This document shows positions 1-6,256 of a stretch of 31,398 nucleotides of DNA, piece after piece; the first letter of the stretch is position 1; the number at the start of each line of letters is the position of its first letter. Where the stretch lies: positions 1 through 31,398 of the IMG/VR virus record IMGVR_UViG_3300030118_000458; one strand, 5' to 3'. Position numbers and translations under genes: made by a program. Below the pieces are notes generated by a model, which saw only the letters and a list, made by a program, of their open reading frames with translations, was not told where the DNA came from and made no database searches. Source of the DNA: a virus.

Positions 1-1166
1 ACGATATACAATTTGCTAACAATGCTTACGGTACGTTATCACAGGCTTACGCTACTACAGCGACATCTATTGTTTTAACCACAGGGCATGGGGCTAGATT
101 TCCTACACTTACAGGAACAAAGTATTTTTTTGCTACGTTACTAGATACATCTAACAATTTAGAAATAATAAAAGTTACTGCTAGAACTGGCGATACGTTG
201 ACAGTTGTTAGAGCACAAGAAGGAACTACAGCTAGAGCGTTTAACACTAATGATAGGGTTGAGCTTAGAGTTACATCTGGTGGGCTTACTGTATTATCCG
301 ATTTAGATGAGATACTACCAGATCAATCGTCTGCTAATGGTCAGGTACTAACAAGTACAAGTGGTACTGCAGGATTTGCTGCTTTAGATGTTACTAATTT
401 TAGCAGTCAAAATAATACCAATACAGGCTTTTTTAGTTTACCTAGAGGAACTACAGCACAACGACCAGGATCTTCTAACCCTGGATATTTACGTTATAAC
501 ACTGATCATTATGGTGGTGCTAGACCCGAGTTTTATGCAGTAAACAATCAATATCTCCCTTTAAATTCTCCTATCTTAAATAAGTATATAATCACTGCTA
601 CAGCAGCAGCCTCAGGAGATCCAGGTCAGGCTAATGGTAGATTTCCTACCTCAGGTGGAGCTTGGACTACCGCAGGGTTTACAGCAAATGAATTTACGCT
701 AACCCCTGTAAACAATGGAACACACAATATTCTATCAGTAATTTTAAAACCTATGTCTACTTCTAGTGTATTCCTTATAGAAGTGGCGGGGACTTTTTAT
801 AGTAACTCAGGTTATGCTTACGCTACGATTGGTAGAACCACAGCATCTACAGCCGCTGGTACTACAGCTGCGGCTACAACAATAAATGTCGGTCACATTA
901 GAGCAGGTGGAGATGGCACAAGCAATGATGAAGATCATACCGTAGCTGCTTGGCATAACAATGCTCATGTTCATTGTGGCGGATTTGCTGTTTATGATCA
1001 GCCTAATACAACAGATTTTGTAAGGTACTGCATACACTTTACTCGAAATAGTAATCACTATGTGTACTTCCCATACTATGGCCTTGGGACTATGCAGGTG
1101 ACAGAACTAGACGGTACAGGCACAGCAAAAGTGTCTACTAACACCGCCTTGGAGGTAAATACTTAA
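1..1166 (+). CDS. Tail fibre protein, 5'-truncated by the window edge
   Basis: The reading frame is open from position 3, so the gene begins before the window; a TTG at 198 is internal and is not the start. About 387 residues are visible. The first ~90 form a beta-rich module ending in VVRAQEGTTARAF...DRVELRV, and the same module opens the next gene. Then comes a segment of the type 'LPRGTTAQRPGSSNPGYLRYNTD', common in phage fibre and baseplate proteins just before a receptor-binding head, followed by a Ser/Thr/Gly/Asn-rich beta domain with several His and Tyr. No enzyme motif is visible. It probably sits on the distal tail and contacts the host surface. The stop overlaps the ATG of the next fibre gene at 1166. 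Fibre identity is inferred from composition, the RPGSSNPG motif and context. Confidence 0.75.
   Translation, partial: DIQFANNAYGTLSQAYATTATSIVLTTGHGARFPTLTGTKYFFATLLDTSNNLEIIKVTARTGDTLTVVRAQEGTTARAFNTNDRVELRVTSGGLTVLSDLDEILPDQSSANGQVLTSTSGTAGFAALDVTNFSSQNNTNTGFFSLPRGTTAQRPGSSNPGYLRYNTDHYGGARPEFYAVNNQYLPLNSPILNKYIITATAAASGDPGQANGRFPTSGGAWTTAGFTANEFTLTPVNNGTHNILSVILKPMSTSSVFLIEVAGTFYSNSGYAYATIGRTTASTAAGTTAAATTINVGHIRAGGDGTSNDEDHTVAAWHNNAHVHCGGFAVYDQPNTTDFVRYCIHFTRNSNHYVYFPYYGLGTMQVTELDGTGTAKVSTNTALEVNT
18..290 (+). repeat. Fibre N-terminal module, copy 1
   Basis: This encodes a ~90-residue module of the first fibre, whose best conserved part is LTVVRAQEGTTARAFNTN followed by DRVELRV. It pairs with the copy at 1181-1454. 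The similarity is at protein level and the DNA has diverged. It is probably an attachment or trimerisation domain shared by fibres mounted at equivalent virion sites. Confidence 0.7.
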
Positions 1167-1672
1167 TGGTAGCTGTAGCCTCAAATAGCGCAAAAACTGC
1201 ACTAACAGGCAGTATAAATACTTTTGCTACTACTATAAATGTAACTAGTGGTGATGGTGCTTTATTCCCAGCTGTGTCAAGTTCTGGAACTGATTACTTT
1301 TATATAACGCTTATAGACTCAGCGCTAAATACAGAAATTGTAAAATGTACGAACAGGGCTGGCGATGCTCTGACTATCGTACGAGCACAAGATGGCACTA
1401 CAGCTAGATCGTTTAGCGCAGGTGACAGAGTAGAGATGAGAGTTGTAGCAGCTCTTATTAATGATCTGTTTACACAGACTCAAGGTGGCGGAGGCCAACG
1501 TATAGAGTATTACGGGTTCTATGTAAGTGGCGATGATTTAAAAATAGATTATACAGCTTCTGGTAGTACTGATAACTATGTAGATTCAGACTATCCAGAA
1601 ACTTTATTTGTACCTGGGGATATACAGGTAAGTATAAATGCTAGTGGGCATTTAATATTAACAACGAGTTAG
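1166..1672 (+). CDS. Short tail fibre/adaptor paralogue
   Basis: This 168-residue protein starts at ATG 1166 after GGAGG at 1151-1155. Residues ~5-95 match the N-terminal module of the preceding fibre (LTIVRAQDGTTARSFSAGD then RVEMRV against LTVVRAQEGTTARAF...RVELRV). The remaining ~70 residues form a short beta-rich tail ending in ISASGHLILTTS-like sequence, typical of a minimal fibre tip. It has no long receptor-binding domain like that of its neighbours. It may be an adaptor linking other fibres to the tail, or a fibre that lost its distal domain. Function is inferred from the shared module and position. Confidence 0.7.
   Translation: MVAVASNSAKTALTGSINTFATTINVTSGDGALFPAVSSSGTDYFYITLIDSALNTEIVKCTNRAGDALTIVRAQDGTTARSFSAGDRVEMRVVAALINDLFTQTQGGGGQRIEYYGFYVSGDDLKIDYTASGSTDNYVDSDYPETLFVPGDIQVSINASGHLILTTS
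1181..1454 (+). repeat. Fibre N-terminal module, copy 2
   Basis: This is the second copy of the ~90-residue module described at 18-290, forming most of the 168-residue protein. The most conserved stretch is the (V/I)VRAQ(E/D)GTTAR(A/S)F...DRVE(L/M)RV block. Tandem copies in adjacent genes point to duplication or modular exchange of fibres. Confidence 0.7.
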
Positions 1673-1681
1673 GGTGAAGTT

Positions 1682-3763
1682 ATGGCAACAATAGATGTAG
1701 GAAAAATTAAGTTTACTTGGAGGAGTGCTTTTTCCACAAGTAACACTTATGAAAAAGACGATGTTGTCAGTTACCAAGGATCCTCATGGGTTTATGTAAA
1801 CGCCACAAACAAAACAGGATCTGCAGCGGGCGCACCCTCATCAAGTAACTCAAGCCATTGGAATCTAATGGCAGACGGAACTAATCCGCTTACTAGCGCT
1901 GGCGATATTATGACACATAATGGTAGCGCAGCAACAAGGCTACCTATAGGAAATCAAGGTCAGTATCTAAAAGTAACATCTAGTAACGCACTAAGTTATG
2001 CTAATCAAACTGGATGGGATGATGCAGATGTACTAGGTTCTAATATCCCGTTATATGCTAAAACACATGCTACAACACATTATGGTACAGATGGTAAGTA
2101 TCCTTGGCTTGCACAATATAATGGTAAGTCAGGTGCTAGCGCAGACTGGATACCTTACGATGGTTTTGTAAACCCTCCTTGTGGCCCAGTAAGACATGAT
2201 AAAACGCATCTTGTATCTACGCATACCTGTTTTCCTTTTTTAAATAGTAATCACGAAATTTTGGTATCAGGGTATGCTCAGTATGGTTTTACAGGGTATA
2301 GCAATGGTAGTTATCACGATCATCTGATGCATATAATGAACTTTAGTATGGAGTTTGGCAGCATGGATCCAGGGGAGTACATTGTACGAATCTGGTTTAA
2401 CCAGAACAGTTTAATGGCTCTAAGTAATAAAGGAAATGTATTCTGCCAAGGTGAAAACGGCAGTGGTCAGCTAGGACTTGGAGATACTACAGATAGATAC
2501 CAGTTAGTTAAAAACCCTTACATTGGTGCTCATGCAACTAATAACGGTATCAGTATGGAAGTAGCAGCAATGTGTACTAACGATGCTGGTGGTTATCAGG
2601 GTATGGGTAACGCTGGTTATTGGGCTATTACACATGATGGGCGTTTGTTCCACTGGGGTTGGAATGGAAATGGTATAGGCGGACATGGTGATACTTCTAA
2701 CAGGAATAAACCTACGCTGGTACAAAATGTTTCAAACGTAAAACATGTATCTCCAGGGTATAGAAACTGTTGGGTTGTGGACGGTAGTGGCAATGCTTTC
2801 TTTACAGGAAATAATGATCACGGTGTATCAGGTGGTGTTAATGCAAATAGGACTACTTTTGCACAAGATACTTCTATAACTAACGTAGCTCAAATAGCTA
2901 ATGCTGGTAGCTATTACTATAACGGTGGGATTATAGGTGGTGCGTATCTAATTAGAGATAACGGAGATCTACACCACGCTGGGTATAATGGTAATAATCA
3001 GGGTGCTACAGGTAATACGTCTAACAATATTAACATATGGCGGCAGATGGATACTGGTAATAATTATGCTGCTGTACACGTAGTTGGTCATGGCAGTACT
3101 TATGCTATGATGGCTATGCTGGGTAACTCTTCAGGGCAAGATGGCCCAGGTGATGCTTATACTTACTGTGTTGCTGCGAATACAGGGTTGCCTATACGTA
3201 CCGCTGGGTACAATGCTCACGGATTCCGTATGCAAGGTAATACTACAAGTACCAATACTGTGACACAGCCATTAGCTGACAGTATGGCTAACTATAATCA
3301 TAGAGATGTTTCTTCTGCAGATGGCACTCTTTCAGAAACTAACGAACCATTCCCTAGAGATAACATAGTAGCTATCTTCCCGTGTAAAACAAACGGGTAT
3401 CAGGTGAATATGGTTTGGATGTTAGATTCCCAACATAGATTATGGATGTCAGGAGTATTGGGTGGCGGTGCTTATGAGTATCACACTGCTACAGGTACTT
3501 CAGCTACTTTTAGTAGAGCGTTTTTATGGCCTGCACGTTGGAATCATACCAATGACTCGCAAGATGGTTTTGATCCAGTTAAGGCTTCTGAGTTAAAAAT
3601 AATAGATATAAAAAGTGCTGGACATTATTACAGTGGTTATTGGACTCACTGGGCACGTATGGAAGATGGTCAATTATGGATGATAGGAAATAATTACTAT
3701 TACCAGCATGGCACACGAGCCAACCATTTCCACCATCATTGGCATAGGAGGAACCCAGGATGA
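1682..3763 (+). CDS. Tail fibre with RCC1-like beta-propeller repeats
   Basis: This 693-residue protein starts at ATG 1682 behind an AGGGTGA-type site. Residues ~10-65 (W..AFSTSNTYEKDDVVSYQG...W) have the pattern of small carbohydrate-binding-like modules seen at fibre N-termini. Next comes GDIMTHNGSAATRLPIGNQG, a common fibre linker. From ~residue 240 onward units recur of the form 'G.(L/V)(F/H/W)..G.N..GQ.G.GDT....P', for example NVFCQGENGSGQLGLGDTTD, GRLFHWGWNGNGIGGHGDTS, GDLHHAGYNGNNQGATGNTS and GQLWMIGNNYY. These resemble RCC1/UVR8 repeats, which fold as a seven-bladed propeller. The C-terminus is His-rich (HFHHHWHRR). It is probably the receptor-binding protein. The stop overlaps the next start (ATGA). 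Confidence 0.75.
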   Translation: MATIDVGKIKFTWRSAFSTSNTYEKDDVVSYQGSSWVYVNATNKTGSAAGAPSSSNSSHWNLMADGTNPLTSAGDIMTHNGSAATRLPIGNQGQYLKVTSSNALSYANQTGWDDADVLGSNIPLYAKTHATTHYGTDGKYPWLAQYNGKSGASADWIPYDGFVNPPCGPVRHDKTHLVSTHTCFPFLNSNHEILVSGYAQYGFTGYSNGSYHDHLMHIMNFSMEFGSMDPGEYIVRIWFNQNSLMALSNKGNVFCQGENGSGQLGLGDTTDRYQLVKNPYIGAHATNNGISMEVAAMCTNDAGGYQGMGNAGYWAITHDGRLFHWGWNGNGIGGHGDTSNRNKPTLVQNVSNVKHVSPGYRNCWVVDGSGNAFFTGNNDHGVSGGVNANRTTFAQDTSITNVAQIANAGSYYYNGGIIGGAYLIRDNGDLHHAGYNGNNQGATGNTSNNINIWRQMDTGNNYAAVHVVGHGSTYAMMAMLGNSSGQDGPGDAYTYCVAANTGLPIRTAGYNAHGFRMQGNTTSTNTVTQPLADSMANYNHRDVSSADGTLSETNEPFPRDNIVAIFPCKTNGYQVNMVWMLDSQHRLWMSGVLGGGAYEYHTATGTSATFSRAFLWPARWNHTNDSQDGFDPVKASELKIIDIKSAGHYYSGYWTHWARMEDGQLWMIGNNYYYQHGTRANHFHHHWHRRNPG

Positions 3764-4179
3764 GTTTTAAACCTAATTTAACTCGTAAGTTATACGAGAC
3801 CACATTGTCTTTAGACAAGATAGTACACCCTGAGAAACTTAAAGCTCAGACTGATCCAGGGGAGGACGAATCTAATGTAAGCCCAATCAAATGGCATCCT
3901 TTGTTAAGTGACACTAAGTTATACGTCACTATGTGGGAAGATTGGCTAAGTGCTTTTAATGCTTTAAATGGTAACACGTTCAAAAAAACTGATGCAGATG
4001 GTGTAAACCTAGTAAAAGCTAAATACGCTGATGAGATGCGTTCGGTAGCAAATCTTGAGATAACAAACAAATATACAGAGGCTGAGCTTGCTGTTCCTAC
4101 TGATGCTATAAAAGACGACATAGCTGCTATAAATGCTAGGGTGCAGGCAGAGTACGATACGTTATGGGATATTAGTTGA
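3760..4179 (+). CDS. Unknown small protein following the fibre
   Basis: This 139-residue protein is translationally coupled to the fibre gene by an ATGA overlap and has its own AGGAGG at 3746-3751. It is soluble, mixed alpha/beta, Trp-containing (MWEDWLSAFNAL) and acidic toward the C-terminus, with a predicted helical end (DDIAAINARVQAEYDTLW). I do not recognise the family. Small proteins directly after a receptor-binding fibre are often fibre-assembly chaperones, so that is the first hypothesis, but nothing in the sequence proves it. Confidence 0.6.
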   Translation: MSFKPNLTRKLYETTLSLDKIVHPEKLKAQTDPGEDESNVSPIKWHPLLSDTKLYVTMWEDWLSAFNALNGNTFKKTDADGVNLVKAKYADEMRSVANLEITNKYTEAELAVPTDAIKDDIAAINARVQAEYDTLWDIS

Positions 4180-4361
4180 TGGCTAGGGTGAGTGAGGTGG
4201 AAAAAGATTTAGCAACGCATGAAGCAGTATGTGCTGAGCGTTATGAAATGATTTTATTTAGAATCAACCGATTAGAGCGTCTTCTAATCGCTTGTGCAGG
4301 GATCTTGATCGTAGGGTCAGGGTCGGTAATAACAGCCGTACTTTTCAGATTAGGAGGTTAA
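4179..4361 (+). CDS. Small single-TM protein, XhlA-like/holin-like
   Basis: This is a 60-residue protein. I prefer the ATG at 4179, which overlaps the previous stop as TGATG, over a TTG one codon upstream. It has an N-terminal amphipathic helix (EVEKDLATHEAVCAERYEMI, with HE..C..R), then RINRLE, and one membrane segment at ~35-56 (LLIACAGILIVGSG...AVLF). This layout, a short cytosolic coiled coil and a C-terminal TM, is that of XhlA/haemolysin-type and other accessory holin peptides next to lysis genes. It opens the lysis block. The role is inferred from topology and neighbourhood. Confidence 0.6.
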   Translation: MARVSEVEKDLATHEAVCAERYEMILFRINRLERLLIACAGILIVGSGSVITAVLFRLGG

Positions 4362-4362
4362 A

Positions 4363-4497
4363 GTGGCATATACAGTAAAAAAGAAAAATGGAAAGAAGAA
4401 TGGTAATGGGAGTGGCTTAACGGCAAAACAAAAAACACTACCAAAAGCAATTCAAGCTCAGATAATGAAGAAAAACAAAAACAAGAAGGTGACATAA
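4363..4497 (+). CDS. Tiny Lys/Asn-rich peptide, 44 aa
   Basis: A GTG start at 4363 sits 5 bases after AGGAGG (4352-4357), giving a 44-residue, strongly basic peptide: VAYTVKKKNGKKNGNGSG, a middle part LTAKQKTLPKAIQAQIM, and a KKNKNKKV tail. There is no membrane segment. The middle resembles the 'LP..lQ..I...' core of small peptides that accompany the MPNV...KKYAYT peptide in other marine phages. That resemblance is from memory and not tested. The good RBS and tight packing between coding neighbours (1 and 1 base) support a real gene. Function unknown; nucleic acid or acidic-surface binding is possible. Confidence 0.55.
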   Translation: MAYTVKKKNGKKNGNGSGLTAKQKTLPKAIQAQIMKKNKNKKVT

Positions 4498-4498
4498 A

Positions 4499-4612
4499 AT
4501 GCCAAATGTAGCAGGAAAAAAGTATGCCTATACTAAAAAAGGCAAAGCGGCTGCAGCAAAAGCTAAAGCTGAACTAAAGAAAAAGAAAAAGAAAAAGAAG
4601 AAAGGTAAGTAG
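4499..4612 (+). CDS. Tiny Lys-rich peptide MPNVAGKKYAYT-type, 37 aa
   Basis: An ATG at 4499 follows GAAGGTGA and gives 37 residues: MPNVAGKKYAYTKKGKAAAA, an Ala/Lys helix, and a run of nine Lys (KKKKKKKKK) before GK. The head 'MPnv.GkkY.YT..G..aA' recurs as a small stand-alone gene near lysis/tail genes of marine phages, and I recognise it as such a family, function unknown. The poly-Lys tail suggests an interaction with DNA, RNA or membrane phosphates. The long A-rich tract encoding it (~4577-4608) also explains a false antisense frame full of Phe. Confidence 0.6.
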   Translation: MPNVAGKKYAYTKKGKAAAAKAKAELKKKKKKKKKGK

Positions 4613-4633
4613 TGGCAGTATGAGGGTTGTAAC

Positions 4634-5104
4634 ATGGTTGTAGCAGAAACGCTTGCAGGTATAGCCCTCGTTAAATCTGCTGTAGATGGTATTAAAAGTG
4701 CCATCAATACAGCAAACGATGTGGGAGATATAGCAAAGCATGTAGACAAATTATTGCAAGGTCGAGACGAAGCACAGAAAGCTAAGCGTGAAGCTAGTAG
4801 TGATCCTTTCAGTATCAAAAATATTGCAGAGGAGACTATAAACGCAAAGCTAGCTGAAGAACATCTCGATGATATGCGACAGCTTATTGACCACAGATTT
4901 GGATTTGGAACGTGGCAAGGTATTATAGCAGAAAGGGCTAGAAGAATACATGAAGCCAAAGAAGCAGAGAAAGAATTAAAACGGAGAAAGATGAAAGAAC
5001 GAGAAGAACTTAAAGAGACCGTCACTATTGGCGGCACTGTGATTATCGGTCTTGTAACTTTAGCTGTTGCAATAATTTTTCTGTTTAGGAGTATGTTTAA
5101 ATGA
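4634..5104 (+). CDS. Helical protein with C-terminal membrane anchor
   Basis: This 156-residue protein starts at ATG 4634 behind a modest GAGGG. Residues 1-35 are weakly hydrophobic and Ala/Ile-rich. Residues 40-130 are charged helix, with a conserved-looking centre (DHRFGFGTWQGIIAERARRI) and a Lys/Arg/Glu-rich coiled coil. Residues ~131-152 form one TM (TIGGTVIIGLVTLAVAII) with a short basic tail. It overlaps the next gene by four bases (ATGA). The 'FG.GTWQ.I..ERARRI' block is familiar from marine podoviruses, but I know of no assigned role. It could be a spanin-like or holin-accessory protein or a minor virion protein. Confidence 0.6.
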   Translation: MVVAETLAGIALVKSAVDGIKSAINTANDVGDIAKHVDKLLQGRDEAQKAKREASSDPFSIKNIAEETINAKLAEEHLDDMRQLIDHRFGFGTWQGIIAERARRIHEAKEAEKELKRRKMKEREELKETVTIGGTVIIGLVTLAVAIIFLFRSMFK

Positions 5105-5415
5105 CGCAAAAGAAGTTACAAAAGCAAAGTAAATTTGCTGAGTACGATGAAGACGGAGATGGCATTGTGAGTGATAAAGAATTATCTCACATAAAAGCTA
5201 TCAAAGAAACTGAGACAGCATTACGAAGAAACTTAGCGCAGTTGCGTATGGCAAGATATACTCTTGTTGCTATGGGCGTATTTACTGCAGCCATGTTTTT
5301 TGTACCTCTAGATAGAGTAGAAGCTCTCGCAGATATTAGTAATCTTTTCTATATATCAGGCGCTGGTATCGTAGGCGCATATATGGGAACTACAGCATGG
5401 ATGGCTAGAAAATGA
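5101..5415 (+). CDS. EF-hand membrane protein in the lysis block
   Basis: This 104-residue protein starts at ATG 5101, overlapping the upstream stop. Residues 16-27 (DEDGDGIVSDKE) are a full canonical EF-hand loop: acidic residues at loop positions 1, 3 and 5, Gly at 6, Glu at 12. A charged helix follows, then two hydrophobic segments at ~50-70 and ~81-102, so the EF-hand probably lies on one face of the inner membrane. It sits directly upstream of the 3-TM holin with a four-base overlap. Known single EF-hand loops bind Ca2+; a link between calcium and lysis timing is inference. It could equally be a structural motif that binds no metal. Confidence 0.7.
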   Translation: MTQKKLQKQSKFAEYDEDGDGIVSDKELSHIKAIKETETALRRNLAQLRMARYTLVAMGVFTAAMFFVPLDRVEALADISNLFYISGAGIVGAYMGTTAWMARK

Positions 5416-5807
5416 TACAAGCATTGATTGGCCCAGTAACAGGGCTATTAGACAAGTTTATAGAGGACAAAGATCAGAAAGCGAAGCTCGCTCACGAGAT
5501 CGCTACGATGTCTGAAAAACATGCCCAGCAGATTGCGCTCGCTCAAATTGAAGTTAATAAAGCTGAAGCAGCATCTGGGTCATTGTTTAAAGGTGGCTGG
5601 AGACCAGCGGTTGGATGGGTTTGTGCAATCGCATTTGCATACCACTTTATTCTAAAAGATTTAATTGTATTTGCTTGTGCGGTTGCTGGTGTTGATTTGC
5701 CAGATCTTCCTGATTTCGATATGGGTACGCTCCTCACCGTTTTGGGGGGAATGCTCGGAATTGGCTCACTCAGAACCTACGAGAAACAAAAGGGACTTAC
5801 CAAATGA
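5412..5807 (+). CDS. Holin of the 3-TM (gene-transfer-agent) type
   Basis: This 131-residue protein has an amphipathic N-terminal helix (ALIGPVTGLLDKFI), a charged helical middle (HAQQIALAQIEVNKAEA), and then the signature GSLFKGGWRPAVGWVCAIAF, which opens the membrane region. Further hydrophobic segments follow at LKDLIVFACAVAGV and MGTLLTVLGGMLGIGSLR. The 'GWRPaiGW' motif is the hallmark of the holin_3TM family found in gene transfer agents and many alphaproteobacterial phages. It would form the membrane lesion that lets the endolysin reach the wall. It overlaps both the EF-hand gene and the endolysin gene by four bases, so the three form a coupled lysis cassette. Confidence 0.85.
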   Translation: MIQALIGPVTGLLDKFIEDKDQKAKLAHEIATMSEKHAQQIALAQIEVNKAEAASGSLFKGGWRPAVGWVCAIAFAYHFILKDLIVFACAVAGVDLPDLPDFDMGTLLTVLGGMLGIGSLRTYEKQKGLTK

Positions 5808-6256
5808 GTTTTGTATTATCAGAGAGAAGCCTTAGTAGGTTAAAAGGTATAAACGATAAGCTAAGTAAAGTTGTTCAATCGGCTATTGATTATACAAAAG
5901 TTGACTTTGGTGTTACCTGTGGACTCAGAACTATAGAAGAACAGAAAGAGTTGGTAGAGTCAGGTGCATCACAGACAATGAACAGCAAACATCTTGATGG
6001 TAATGCTGTAGATCTTGTTGCGTACATAGGCCCCAAAATAAGTTGGGAGTTGAATGTCTATGATGACGTTGCCGAAGCTATCAAAACAGCAGCTATGGAA
6101 CATGATCTGTCAATACGTTGGGGTGCAGCATGGCATGTTGAGGATATAAGAGAATGGCATGGAACTATGGAGGAGCTTATGCTTGCGTACATTGATTTGC
6201 GTAGGCGGCAAGGTAAACGTCCATTTATAGATGCTCCACATTTTGAGGTGACATAA
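5804..6256 (+). CDS. Endolysin, M15-family L-alanyl-D-glutamate/D-Ala peptidase
   Basis: This 150-residue protein is the usual length for phage M15 endolysins. Zinc-site motifs are in order: S..H..G.A.D at residues 61-70 (SKHLDGNAVD; H63 and D70 as ligands), IRWGAAW at ~106-112 in the position of the 'iRWGGdw' motif, and PHFE at 145-148 (H146 as third ligand). There is no signal peptide, consistent with export through the adjacent holin. It cleaves peptide stems of peptidoglycan. About 30 extra residues lie between the RWG motif and PHFE (an Arg-rich segment DLRRRQGKRP), which is slightly unusual. The next gene starts at its stop (ATAATGG). Confidence 0.88.
   Translation: MSFVLSERSLSRLKGINDKLSKVVQSAIDYTKVDFGVTCGLRTIEEQKELVESGASQTMNSKHLDGNAVDLVAYIGPKISWELNVYDDVAEAIKTAAMEHDLSIRWGAAWHVEDIREWHGTMEELMLAYIDLRRRQGKRPFIDAPHFEVT

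Noticed and set aside
4528-5109. 193-codon antisense frame with a run of Phe
   Set aside because: It is the complement of the poly-Lys tract and of the membrane-anchored protein gene; composition artefact.
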